Source: JAXDMK01 sp963765955
GTDB lineage: Bacteria; Actinomycetota; Acidimicrobiia; Acidimicrobiales; AC-14
Assembly: GCA_963765955.1 (NCBI GenBank)
Contig: CAVXYA010000002.1
Location: 992,001-1,056,000, forward strand
Direction: 5' to 3'
DNA length: 64,000 nt
The notes below the pieces were generated by a model, which did not search any database, had not been told where the DNA came from, and saw nothing but the letters and a program-made list of their open reading frames with translations. Both the position numbers and the translations under genes were made by a program. Position 1 is the first letter of the stretch. Each line of letters opens with the position of its first letter. Positions 1 to 8,839 of this stretch are shown in pieces.

Positions 1-993
1 CACCCAGGACGCCCGGTCCACCCGTTCCCAGTACCGGCCGGCGTCGACCAGGTCGACCGTCTCGTCGATGGCTTCGGCCATGGCCGTGACCGAGGTGGGA
101 TCGAAGACGGGGACGCCGGGGGGCCCGAAGTCGGTCACTGACGGGACGGGGCTGCTGGTAACGGGAACCCCGGCCATGAGGGCCTCGGCCACGGGGAGCC
201 CGTAGCCCTCCACCAGCGACGGCTGCACGAGGGCGAGCGCCCCCGCCATGGCGTCCTCCAGGCCGGCCGCATCGAGCGCGCCCAGGACTCGGACGCCGGG
301 CGGAACGGGGTCGGGCCCGAGATCGAGGCCCCCCTCCGGCCCGCCGACCAGGTGCAGCTGCCCGCCGGTGGCCGCGAAGCGGGTGCCGGCGAAGGCCTCT
401 ACGAGGCGGCGGTGGTTCTTGTGGGGGGTGAAGCGCCCGACCGCGATGATGACCCGGGCCGGGGGGACGGCGGCCCGGCGTTCGGCGATCCGCCGGGCGG
501 CGTCGGCGTCGACCGGGAGGTGGAGCACGCTGATGGATGCCTCGTCGACGCCGAAGCGGGCGACGAGCTCGTCCCGCACCGACGGCGAGATGGTGAAGAG
601 GGTGGCCGCGCTGGAGATCGAGAGGCGCAGGCGCAGCGCCTTGGCCGCCCGGACGGGTGGCGACGGGTGCCGGAGCTGGATCAGGTCGAGCACGCAGACG
701 GCGGCCGGCCGCCGGTGTACGGGTCGGGTCTGGTGCGGGTGGAGCACCACGTCGGACGGTGGCATCTTCAGGGCCGACCGTTGCCCGAACCAGGCCGTGG
801 GGCTGACCGAGCACGGGACGTAAACGGCTCCCGGCCACCGGATGTCGCCCGCCGCCGGCGGTCCCCACACCACCCACCTCTCACCCGGCTCCACCTCCGC
901 CAGGCCCTGCAGCAGGCTGCGGGTGAAGGTGCCGACCCCGCCCATGCCGAGCCAGCGAGCGTCGAGCAGCGCCGTCCTCGCCTCGGTGTCCAT
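1..993 (-). CDS. GT4-family glycosyltransferase, C-terminus missing at window edge
   Basis: The minus-strand reading frame is open from an ATG at 993 to the window edge. The N-terminus has the nucleotide-sugar transferase pattern LLDARWLGMGGVGTF, a glycine-rich acceptor-side loop. Further on come VGRFTPHKNHRRLVEAF, the start of the GT-B C-terminal domain, and LVEGYGLPVAEALMAG, the donor-binding E-x7-E region. This is the mannosyltransferase-like branch of GT family 4 (known family). The product is a cytoplasmic transferase with unknown donor and acceptor. An in-frame ATG at 1104 would add 37 residues of unconvincing sequence, so 993 is preferred. It is divergent from the secreted-protein gene at 1126. 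The last residues and stop lie left of the window. Confidence 0.85.
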   Translation of the reverse strand, partial: MDTEARTALLDARWLGMGGVGTFTRSLLQGLAEVEPGERWVVWGPPAAGDIRWPGAVYVPCSVSPTAWFGQRSALKMPPSDVVLHPHQTRPVHRRPAAVCVLDLIQLRHPSPPVRAAKALRLRLSISSAATLFTISPSVRDELVARFGVDEASISVLHLPVDADAARRIAERRAAVPPARVIIAVGRFTPHKNHRRLVEAFAGTRFAATGGQLHLVGGPEGGLDLGPDPVPPGVRVLGALDAAGLEDAMAGALALVQPSLVEGYGLPVAEALMAGVPVTSSPVPSVTDFGPPGVPVFDPTSVTAMAEAIDETVDLVDAGRYWERVDRASWV

Positions 994-1074
994 CGGGCCG
1001 ACGGAGGCTAGCCGAGCGATACCGACGGCCAGGTCGGCGAATGGGTTGCTCGATCGAACGCACCATCCGAGGGG

Positions 1075-1080
1075 TACCCT
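1075..1080 (+). promoter_or_regulatory. candidate -10 box for the gene at 1126
   Basis: TACCCT lies 45 nt before the ATG at 1126 and fits the actinobacterial -10 consensus TAnnnT. The flanks (GGGGTACCCTGGCGGAGG) resemble the sequences before the two downstream paralogues at 2964 and 4795, which supports a shared promoter. No convincing -35 is visible. Confidence 0.45.
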
Positions 1081-1125
1081 GGCGGAGGCGAATCGAGGAC
1101 TCATGGGAAGACTGGGGACGGCAAG

Positions 1126-2904
1126 ATGACGGTGACGAGGTCGAGGTCGATTCGGCAGGGGGTCGTGTTCGGGGTGACCGTCGCCCTGGCCGTGCTGCTC
1201 ACCAGCGGTCCGGCGGTGGCCGGCGTGGGCATGTCGCAGTCCATGACCGTGCCCATCGCCACCGCCGTCGGCCAGGACAATGCCGGGTCGGTCACGGTCA
1301 TCAACACCAACACCCCGCCGAACCAGGCAGAGTTCAACAACGTCACCCAGCTCCGCATAACCCCCTCCTGCGGCGTGCTCGGCACCACCGCCAATCCGTG
1401 CCCGACGCCCGATCCCGGTGTCTTCAGCGTGCTCTCGGCCACCGGGATGGCGGGCACGGCCTGCGCCGGCCTCACGTTCACCCCGTCGGCGCCCGACGCC
1501 AGCGGCAGCGTCATCCTCACGCCCTCGGGCGCGGTGTCGCTGGCCCCGCCGGGGGGTGCCGCGGGCACCGATCGCTGCACGGTCAACTTCACCTTCCGAA
1601 CGCTCAAGATGCCGAGCCTCGACAGCAACCCCGGTGCCGCCGGGGTGCAGACCAGGTTCAGCTTCCGCGGCCAGCTCCAGGGCGCCATCAGCGGACTGAC
1701 CGTCGCCGCCTTCTCCTCGGTGGAGATCACGGTGGTCAGGGCGACACCCACCATCACCACCCAGGCCTCCCCCACCTCGATGGGGCTCGGCGGCAGCGTC
1801 AGCGACACCGCCACCATCACCTTCCCGGTGGGCGCGACGGTGCCCACCGGCACCGTGCAGTTCAGCCTCTACGGGCCCAACGACGCTACCTGCGCGGGGG
1901 CGCCCGCCTTCCAGTCCACCAACACCGTTTCGCCGGCGACGGCCACCACCGCCACCGCCACGTCCTCCTCGTTCACGCCCGCCGCCACCGGCACCTACCG
2001 CTACGTCGCCTCCTACAGCGGCGACGTCAACTACAACCCGCTCACGTCGCCCTGCAACGCGGCCAACGAGACCGTCACCGTGACCCCGGCGTCGCCGGAC
2101 GAGCCCCCGGTCGCCGACTTCGACGGCAACAACACCACCGACGTGTCGGTCTTCCGGCCGAGCAACAGCACCTGGTACCTGCGCACCACCAGCCCGACGG
2201 CGGTGGTGTGGGGCCAGGCCGGCGACATCCCGGTGCCGGGCGACTACGACGGAAACGGCACCACCGACGTGGCCGTGTTCCGGCCGTCGAACAACACCTG
2301 GTACCTGCGCACCACCAGCCCCACCGCCGTCGTCTGGGGCCAGGCCGGCGACATCCCCGTGCCGGGCGATTACGACGGCAACGGCACCACCGACGTCGCC
2401 GTGTTCCGGCCCTCGAACGGCACCTGGTACCTGCGTACGGCGGTCCCGGCGGCGATCGTGTGGGGCCAGAACGGCGACGTCCCCGTTCCCGGCGACTACG
2501 ACGGCAACGGCACCACCGACCTGGCCGTGTTCCGGCCGTCGAACAACACGTGGTACCTGCGCACCGCGGCCCCGGTCGCGGTGGTCTGGGGCCAGGCCGG
2601 CGACATCCCCGTGCCGGGCGACTACGACGGCAACGGCACCACCGACATCGCCGTGTTCCGGGAGACGACCGGCACCTGGTACCTGCGCACGGCCGCCCCG
2701 ATGGCGATCGTGTGGGGCCAGAACGGCGACGTCCCCGTTCCCGGCGACTACGACGGCAACGGCACCACCGACCTGGCCGTGTTCCGGCCGTCGAACAACA
2801 CCTGGTACCTCCGCACCGCAGCCCCCCTCGCAGTGGTATGGGGAGCGGCGGGCGACATCCCGGTTCCGATCCCGCAGGCCATCTACCGGGCCTACTTCCC
2901 CTAG
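1126..2904 (+). CDS. Secreted FG-GAP/VCBS-repeat protein, paralogue 1
   Basis: 592 residues. Residues 1-33 form a Sec signal peptide: basic start RSRSIRQG, hydrophobic stretch, cleavage near AVAG. Residues about 34-205 are a cysteine-containing domain shared only with the two downstream paralogues. Residues about 206-325 form an Ig-like (bacterial Big-type) domain with the TPTGTVQF-like strand seen as VPTGTVQFSLYG. Residues 330-585 are six 42-residue units of type GDYDGNGTTDVAVFRPSNNT, whose D-x-D-x-N-x-T-x-D loop is a calcium-site pattern known from FG-GAP/VCBS repeats. The C-terminus PQAIYRAYFP is conserved in all three copies. The role is probably extracellular binding or adhesion (inference). 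The start is supported by GGGGA seven nt upstream. Confidence 0.85.
   Translation: MTVTRSRSIRQGVVFGVTVALAVLLTSGPAVAGVGMSQSMTVPIATAVGQDNAGSVTVINTNTPPNQAEFNNVTQLRITPSCGVLGTTANPCPTPDPGVFSVLSATGMAGTACAGLTFTPSAPDASGSVILTPSGAVSLAPPGGAAGTDRCTVNFTFRTLKMPSLDSNPGAAGVQTRFSFRGQLQGAISGLTVAAFSSVEITVVRATPTITTQASPTSMGLGGSVSDTATITFPVGATVPTGTVQFSLYGPNDATCAGAPAFQSTNTVSPATATTATATSSSFTPAATGTYRYVASYSGDVNYNPLTSPCNAANETVTVTPASPDEPPVADFDGNNTTDVSVFRPSNSTWYLRTTSPTAVVWGQAGDIPVPGDYDGNGTTDVAVFRPSNNTWYLRTTSPTAVVWGQAGDIPVPGDYDGNGTTDVAVFRPSNGTWYLRTAVPAAIVWGQNGDVPVPGDYDGNGTTDLAVFRPSNNTWYLRTAAPVAVVWGQAGDIPVPGDYDGNGTTDIAVFRETTGTWYLRTAAPMAIVWGQNGDVPVPGDYDGNGTTDLAVFRPSNNTWYLRTAAPLAVVWGAAGDIPVPIPQAIYRAYFP
2113..2868 (+). repeat. 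six in-frame 126-bp repeats (FG-GAP-like blades), copy 1
   Basis: Six successive 42-codon units, each running from (A/G)D(F/Y)DGN through VFRPSN, WYLRT and VVWGxxGD(I/V)PVP. The units are very similar at nucleotide level, both within this array and to the arrays at 3925 and 5764. That makes the locus prone to recombination, gene conversion and assembly collapse. All three genes nevertheless keep exactly six units, which fits a closed six-blade fold (inference). Confidence 0.85.
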
Positions 2905-2912
2905 CCCCTTCA

Positions 2913-2924
2913 GGAGTATCCTCC
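2913..2924 (+). promoter_or_regulatory. inverted repeat GGAG-N4-CTCC overlapping a -10 box
   Basis: GGAGTATCCTCC contains TATCCT (2917-2922), a TAnnnT -10 candidate 41 nt before the ATG at 2964, inside a perfect 4-bp inverted repeat. The same arrangement, GGAGTACCCTCC, lies before the third paralogue at 4750-4761. A promoter with an overlapping operator is the simplest reading. The sequence is short, so confidence is moderate. Confidence 0.4.
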
Positions 2925-2963
2925 GAGCCAAGGCGGATCACCGTCGCGGAGCGGGGGGTACCT

Positions 2964-4716
2964 ATGTCGGTCCGTAAGGCCATAGCTCTCACGGCGGTCG
3001 CGTTCGCCGCCTCGATGGTGACAATCAGTCCCGCCTCGGCCGGCGTCGGCTTGGGGGCGGTCCCGAACATGCCGAGCCCTGTCACAGTCGGGCAGACCGG
3101 TGTGCCCGCCACCGTCCAGGTGAGCAACAACAGCACCCCGCCGGAAGACCAAGCGCAGTTGACGATCACCCAGATGCGCATCGCCCCCTCCTGCGGCAGC
3201 CCATTCCCTGGCGGGGGCGTCCTGTGCGTCACGCCCGACTCTGGCGTCTTCACCATCACCTCCCCGGCGATGGGGGAGGCTGGCACCGCCTGCGCCGGGA
3301 TCACCTTCTCGGTGTCGGCGCCGGACCCGAACGGCGTGGTCACCTTGACGCCCTCGGGCTCGGTGGTCCTGGATCCGCCGGGAGAGCCGGGCGACACCTG
3401 CCGGGTGAACTTCTTCTTCGACGTGGTGAGATCGCCCTCGTTCGACAGCCAGCCGGCCTTCCCAGGCGTTCAGACGTCGACCCTCTTCGAGGCCACCGGC
3501 AACGTCGGCGGCAACGCCCGGATTCGGCATGGGCTCAGTCGTCGACCACGGTCCTCCCGGAGTCCCGACCATCGTGACGCAGGCCACCTCCCCTGTCCTG
3601 TTGGGAAGCCCCACCTCCGATGTCGCCATCGTCAGCGTCCAGGCCGGCGGACCCACACCGACCGGCACCGTCCAGTTCCAGCTCTTCGGGCCCGCCAACC
3701 CGTTGTGCATTGGCGAACCCGTGTTCCAATCGACGACCCCGCTCACGCCCAGCTCCGCCACCACGGCCACCGCCAACTCCGGCCCGTTCACGCCCACCCA
3801 GCCCGGCGTCTACCAGTTCCTGGCCGCCTACAGCGGCGACGCCAACTACGTCCCCGTCACCTCGGCCTGTGGTGATCCCAACGAGACCGTCGTCGTGACG
3901 GCGCCCGTGGCCGAGCGTCCGGTGGCCGACTTCGACGGCGACGACACCACCGACGTGTCCGTCTTCCGCCCGGCCAACAACACCTGGTACCTGCGCACCA
4001 CCAGCCCGACGGCCGTGGTGTGGGGAGCGGCGGGCGACATCCCCGTGCCCGGCGACTACGCCGGCGACGGCACCACCGACCTGGCCGTCTTCCGGCCGTC
4101 GAACAACGCTTGGTACGTGCGCACCGGCGAGCCGTTCGCGGTCGTGTGGGGAACGGCGGGCGACGTCCCCGTCCCCGGCGACTACGACGGCGACGGCACC
4201 ACCGACATCGCCGTGTTCCGGCCCTCCAACGGCGGCTGGTACCTGCGCACGGCCTCGCCCTCGGTGACCGTGTGGGGCCAGAGCGGCGATATCCCCGTAC
4301 CAGGGGACTACGACAACAACGGCACCGTCGACCTGGCTGTGTTCCGGCCCTCGAACAACACCTGGTACCTGCGCACGACCAGCCCGACGGCCGTGGTGTG
4401 GGGGACGGCGGGCGACGTCCCCGTTCCCGGCGACTACGACGCCAACGGCACCGTCGACATCGCCGTGTTCCGGCCCTCGACCGGCACCTGGTACCTGCGC
4501 ACGGCTGCCCCCATCGCGATCGTGTGGGGCCAGAACGGCGACGTCCCCGTTCCCGGCGACTACGACGGCAACGGCTCCGTCGACCTGGCCGTGTTCCGGC
4601 CCTCGAACAACACCTGGTACCTACGCACCGCCAGCCCGACGGCGCTCGTGTGGGGAGCGGCCGGCGACATCCCGGTCCCGCTCCCCCAGGCCATCTATCG
4701 GGCCTACTTCCCGTAA
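2964..4716 (+). CDS. Secreted FG-GAP/VCBS-repeat protein, paralogue 2, with one frameshift
   Basis: The same architecture as its neighbours: signal peptide (MSVRKAIALTAV...SPASAG), Cys-containing domain, Ig-like domain, six 42-residue repeats and the PQAIYRAYFP end. The frame starting at 2964 is good to about 3521. Homology then continues in the next frame (FGMGSVVD from about 3523) to the stop at 4716. One extra base near 3519-3523, in gcccggattcggc, accounts for this: removing one A gives a continuous protein of about 583 residues aligned with paralogue 3. Both halves look fully maintained, so a sequence error or very recent mutation is likelier than old decay. GCGGGGGG upstream serves as ribosome site. 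Confidence 0.75.
3925..4680 (+). repeat. six in-frame 126-bp repeats, copy 2
   Basis: Six 42-codon FG-GAP-like units. The calcium-loop variants in order are DFDGDD, DYAGDG, DYDGDG, DYDNNG, DYDANG and DYDGNG. Unit 2 has Ala in place of the second Asp, so it may bind metal less well. Confidence 0.8.
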
Positions 4717-4749
4717 GGAGAGTGTTTCCTCCCTACGGGGCGCGCCCGG

Positions 4750-4761
4750 GAGTACCCTCCG
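4750..4761 (+). promoter_or_regulatory. inverted repeat GGAG-N4-CTCC with -10 box TACCCT
   Basis: GGAGTACCCTCC, with TACCCT at 4753-4758, lies 36 nt before the start at 4795. It matches the element at 2913-2924 except for one C/T change. This argues that each paralogue has its own promoter under common control. Confidence 0.4.
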
Positions 4762-4794
4762 CCCAGAGGGATCGCGTCACGGAGCGGGGGACGT

Positions 4795-6555
4795 ATGTCG
4801 GTCTGTAAGGCCATGGCTCTCACGGCGGTCATGTTCGCCTCGATCCTGGTGACGATCGGCCCCGCCTCGGCCGGCGCCGCGTTGTGGGCGACCCCCGACC
4901 TGCCGGGCCCGGTCATCGTCGGTCAGATCGGCGTCCCCGGGTCGGTCCAGGTGGCCCACAGCAGCACCGGGCTGGAGGGAACCGCGCCGCTGACGATCAC
5001 CCGGCTGCGCCTGGCCCTTTCCTGCGGCAGCGCCTCCTTCGGTGGGTCTGCCTTGTGCTCGATGCCCGACTCCGGCGTGTTCAGCATCACCTCCCCGGCA
5101 ACGGGGGAGGGGGGCACTGGCTGCGCCGGGACGACATTCTCGGCGTCGGAACCCGACGCCAGCGGCGTGGTCACCTTCACGCCCTCGGCCCCTGTGATCC
5201 TGGGCCCCCCGGGAAGTGGGACGGACATCTGCCGGGTGATCTTCACGTACGACGTGGTGAGATTGCCTTCGTTCGACAGCCAACCGGGCATCCCCGGAGC
5301 GCAGACGTCGACCCTCTTCGAGGGCACCGGCGACGTCTCCGGTCACGCCGCATTCGGCGTCGGCACATCGTCGATCACCGTCGAGCCGATCCCCCCAAAA
5401 GCCAACATCGAGACGCAGACATCCTCCATCTTGTCGTTGGGCGCCGCCACCACCGCCACTGCCACCCTCACCGCCTCCGAGCAAGACCCCACACCGACCG
5501 GCATCGTTCGGTTCTTCGTCTTCGGGCCCGTCGACCCCACGTGCGCGGGTGCCCCCGTGTTCACATCCACCAACCCGGTATCGCCGGTGGCGGCCGGCAT
5601 GGCCACTGCCACGTCTGACCCATTCGTGCCTACCCAGGCCGGCGTCTACCACTTCGTGGCCTCCTACGACGGTGACGCCACCTACTCACCCGCCGTCTCG
5701 CCCTGCGGCGATCCCGAGGCGACCGTTTTGGTGACCGTGATCCTTCCGGCCGAGCCTCCGGTGGCCGACTTCGACGGCGACAACATCACCGACGTGTCCG
5801 TCTTCCGGCCCGGCAACAACACCTGGTACCTGCGCACCCCCAGCCCCACCGCGATCGTGTGGGGGGCGGCCGGCGACATCCCCGTGTCCGACGACTACGA
5901 CGGCAACGGCACCACCGACATCGCAGTGTTCCGGCCGTCGAACAACACCTGGTACCTGCGCACCGGCGTTCCGTTCGCCGCGGTGTGGGGGGCGGCGGGC
6001 GACATCCCCGTCCCCGGCGACTACGACGGCAACGGCACCACCGACATCGCAGTGTTCCGGCCCTCCAACGGTGGCTGGTACCTGCGCACGGCTGCCCCCT
6101 CTGCGATCGTTTGGGGCCAGAGCGGCGATATCCCCGTTCCAGGGGACTACGACAACAACGGCACCACCGACCTGGCCGTGTTCCGGCCGTCGAACAACAC
6201 CTGGTACCTGCGCACGACCAGTCCGACGGCAGTGGTCTGGGGGGCGGCGGGCGACATCCCCGTCCCCGGCGACTACGACGGCAACGGCACCACCGACATC
6301 GCCGTGTTCCGGCCCTCGACCGGCACCTGGTACCTGCGCACCGCCGCCCCCACCGCCATCGTGTGGGGCCAGAACGGCGACGTCCCCGTTCCCGGCGACT
6401 ACGACGGTGGTGGCACGGTCGACCTGGCGGTGTTCCGGCCCTCGAGCAACACCTGGTACCTCCGCACCGGGGCCCCGGTCGCGGTGGTGTGGGGGGTGGC
6501 TGGCGACATCCCGGTCCCGCTCCCCCAGGCCATCTATCGGGCCTACTTCCCGTAG
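4795..6555 (+). CDS. Secreted FG-GAP/VCBS-repeat protein, paralogue 3
   Basis: 586 residues and intact. A signal peptide covers about residues 1-26 (MALTAVMFASILVTIGPASAG). A Cys-containing domain follows to about 200, with the same cysteine pattern (SCGS...LCSMPDSGVF...GCAG...DICRV) as the paralogues. An Ig-like domain spans about 205-320 and six 42-residue calcium-loop repeats span 324-575, before the conserved PQAIYRAYFP tail. The start is chosen by the GGGGGA ribosome site and by alignment with the 2964 start (MSVxKAxALTAV). The product is exported and likely surface-associated. Nothing in it identifies a sorting signal or catalytic site, so ligand and partner are unknown. Confidence 0.85.
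   Translation: MSVCKAMALTAVMFASILVTIGPASAGAALWATPDLPGPVIVGQIGVPGSVQVAHSSTGLEGTAPLTITRLRLALSCGSASFGGSALCSMPDSGVFSITSPATGEGGTGCAGTTFSASEPDASGVVTFTPSAPVILGPPGSGTDICRVIFTYDVVRLPSFDSQPGIPGAQTSTLFEGTGDVSGHAAFGVGTSSITVEPIPPKANIETQTSSILSLGAATTATATLTASEQDPTPTGIVRFFVFGPVDPTCAGAPVFTSTNPVSPVAAGMATATSDPFVPTQAGVYHFVASYDGDATYSPAVSPCGDPEATVLVTVILPAEPPVADFDGDNITDVSVFRPGNNTWYLRTPSPTAIVWGAAGDIPVSDDYDGNGTTDIAVFRPSNNTWYLRTGVPFAAVWGAAGDIPVPGDYDGNGTTDIAVFRPSNGGWYLRTAAPSAIVWGQSGDIPVPGDYDNNGTTDLAVFRPSNNTWYLRTTSPTAVVWGAAGDIPVPGDYDGNGTTDIAVFRPSTGTWYLRTAAPTAIVWGQNGDVPVPGDYDGGGTVDLAVFRPSSNTWYLRTGAPVAVVWGVAGDIPVPLPQAIYRAYFP
5764..6519 (+). repeat. six in-frame 126-bp repeats, copy 3
   Basis: Six 42-codon units with calcium loops DFDGDN, DYDGNG, DYDGNG, DYDNNG, DYDGNG and DYDGGG. 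Copies 2 and 3 share the order of unit variants (fourth unit DYDNNG in both), so they are closer to each other than to copy 1. Confidence 0.8.
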
Positions 6556-6559
6556 CGAG

Positions 6560-6585
6560 ACGCCCGCTCCCGGTTCAGTGGGCGT
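6560..6585. terminator. possible bidirectional hairpin between convergent genes
   Basis: ACGCCC (6560-6565) can pair with GGGCGT (6580-6585) across a 14-nt loop just after the stop at 6555. It overlaps the end of the Nif11-like gene on the other strand. No T-run follows, so this is weak. Confidence 0.25.
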
Positions 6586-6784
6586 TGGCGTGGAGCCATC
6601 GCATCGTCCAGTCGTGGCGGAACGCGGCGTGCAACTCCGCCTGGGAGAACGCAAACCCGAGCTGGCTCGCCAGCTCGACCAGCTGGCTGACTGACGGCGC
6701 CGGCCCCCAGGTCGCGATCTGCTTCTGGACATCGGGACTGCGTCGCACCATCTGAAAGAAGTCAAGGGCGTCCTGGAGCGGCAT
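6575..6784 (-). CDS. Nif11-like leader/peptide protein
   Basis: 69 residues. The sequence matches the Nif11 domain layout known from RiPP leader peptides: ALDFFQMVRRSPDVQKQI, then a linker, then LVELASQLGFAFSQAELHAAF. It ends shortly after the domain (RHDWTMRWLHANAH), with no Cys and no double-Gly site followed by a core. It is therefore either a short-core precursor or a leader-like accessory peptide. Its ATG is 12 nt after the stop of the toroid-protein gene, so it is probably co-transcribed with the lasso cluster. A Nif11 protein in a lasso operon is unusual. Function unknown. Confidence 0.75.
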   Translation of the reverse strand: MPLQDALDFFQMVRRSPDVQKQIATWGPAPSVSQLVELASQLGFAFSQAELHAAFRHDWTMRWLHANAH

Positions 6785-6796
6785 TCCGGCGGGCTA

Positions 6797-8838
6797 CTAC
6801 CTCACGCAGGCAGTGGTGGCGAGGGCCGCCGCCACCGCCGCGGTCGTGAACACGCGGTTCTGGTCGAGCGCCGTCGATCGTCCTCTCCTGTCCGGCCGCG
6901 TCGAGCTGTCCGGGCAAGGGCACGCGAAGGCGTGCCGAGGCGGGCCAGCTGCCGTCCAGATGCTGTGCGTGCAACAGCCACCGCACCGCCCGCGCCTGCG
7001 CCTCGTTCGTCCCGGACGTTGTCCCTCCTCCCAGGACGCGCAGGCACCACGCGGTCGCCCACGCCGACGGTGCTCCGTCGAGGCCGTGCACGGCGCCCGA
7101 TTCGCCGAGCCGGGTCTGCGCCCAACGGGCTGAAGTGGCGCGGGTGGCAGGGAGCGCCTCGGCGGCCAGTGCGGTCGTGTACTCGTCGTCCCACCACCAG
7201 TAGCCCTGCCAGTTGCCTGCTTCACCCTGCTGGCGGCCCAGGTAGTCGATGGCGACTGCGCCGAGGAGCGGTGCCGCGGCGGCGGTCACGCAGGCATGCG
7301 GCGCCTGCCATCCCGCAAATGACGCGTCCTCGGGCAGGCGCGTGTAGCGGCGGATGGGGTCTCGCTCGGCGTATGTCGTTATCCCCCCACCGGCTGAAAC
7401 ATGCCCGGCGAGAAAGGCGCGGGCGGCCGCGACTCGTCCGTCTTCGGCGACACGCAGGCCCGCGGCCAGCCGCAGGGCCCAGGCGGTGCTGTCGGCGTCG
7501 GCGGGCGTCAGCCGGTTGTAGCCCCACCCCGGCTCGTCGGGTCGCCGGCGGAGCAGCGCCTCCCATGCCCGTCGTGCGGCCCGGCGGGTCTTCTCGGCCG
7601 GCGCCTCCAACAGGCAGGCGCCCACGAACGCGGTCACCCATTCGTCGCTCGGCCCGGCCGGGAGGAGGAAATCGGACCAGCGACCCGTATGCGCCTGTTG
7701 GGCCAGCAGGAAGTCGATCGCACGGCACAGCGTCTGGGCCACCGAACGGTCCGAGCTCGCTGGATCTGCCCCTTCGCTGCTGGGACGAGGCGTCCGCCAG
7801 ACATGTCCCGCACCCCAATACCCCTTGGCCAGAACCTGCTGCCCGGCCAACGTGAGCTTCACGTGGGACAGCCGGCGCTCGGTCGTGGAGAAGTGATCGG
7901 CAGGGGCGGCGAGTGACGCCACGATCCAGGCCGCCGGCCACTCCCCGTGCGCTTCGGGCGGGTGGAGGACGCCCGGCAGACCGAGCGTATGCCGCCGCAT
8001 TCGCGGCCGTGCAGAGTCCTTCGGCCGACAGCTCCTCCAGAAGCTCGCGCCAGCGGGGCTCGCCGCCGGGCTGGATGCTGAGCGCACATTCCAGGCCGAG
8101 TTGCGGGTAGACGACGGAGCCGACGTCGAGGCAGACGGTGACCCCGTCGACCCTGTCCCACGCCCACCCGGCCCACTGCTCGATGGCCTCCAGCGGGCCG
8201 TTCCAACCGACCGCCTGCAGGAACGGGACGAGTTCATCCAGCCGTAGCCGCTTGACGTTCACCCGCACGGCCTCGGTCGTGCGGCCCAGCATGGCGCCGA
8301 GATAGCTCACCGATGCGCCGGCGGGACAGGCGGCGAAGCAGGCCGCCAGGTTGGCGCCCAGACCGGGCGGCCATGGCCCCGGCAGCAGGAGGGCGAGGGC
8401 CGCCTCGGCGACGGCCTGGCCGTCGGTCTCGGCGACCGAGAAGAAGACCGATGGCGTCGAGGCCGGCTGAGGGGCGGGGTCGAGGTCGTGCTCCAGGAAG
8501 ACCTCGGTGATCCCGCCGTGCAGCAACGTCGTGGGGTCGGCCCAGGCCGCGCAGAAGCGGCGGAGCCGCGCCCACGGGCCATCGCCGTCCCTCGCCGCCG
8601 GCTGGGTCGCGAGAAGGAAGTCGCGCAGCAGTGCCGGCTCTCCGTCGTCACGCCGGATGCACTGCTGGAGCTCGATCGTGGGCGCGCCGTCTGCCAACCG
8701 GCACTCGAGCGCGACCCGCGGCACTGGCGCCAAGCTTTGTGTCAGGTCGGTCAGGTTCCGTCGATTGACGGGCGTGTCCCACACCGGTGGCAGGGCGGGG
8801 CAGAGCGTGGGCCAGAAGTCCGCCAGCGTTGCGGTCAC
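6797..8838 (-). CDS. Large lasso-cluster protein with squalene-cyclase/prenyltransferase-like toroid, two frameshifts
   Basis: The reading is assembled from three frames. From 8838 to about 7985 is an N-terminal domain I do not recognise (EVFLEHDLD, then GRTTEAVRVNVKRL, LDVGSVVYPQLGLEC). From about 7985 to 6870 the sequence carries alpha/alpha-toroid repeats of the squalene-hopene cyclase/prenyltransferase type (LAQQAHTGRWSDFLLP, W..GYWWWDDEYTTALAAEAL, LLHAQHLDGSWP). The end, NRVFTTAAVAAALATTACVR, is in the third frame and stops at 6797. Each junction needs one extra base. The total would be about 680 residues. The catalytic DxDD motif of cyclases is not seen, so it may be a scaffold or binding protein. 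It lies between the kinase and the Nif11-like gene, 2 nt after the kinase. Confidence 0.65.
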
Positions 8839-8839
8839 C

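Noticed and set aside
2075..3397. 440-codon open frame on the minus strand across the repeats
   Set aside because: It is Arg/Gly/Cys-rich antisense of the in-frame repeats and overlaps two well-supported plus-strand genes.
2113..6519. Regular 126-bp repeats as a CRISPR or satellite array
   Set aside because: The units are contiguous, in frame and encode a known repeat type; there are no spacers.
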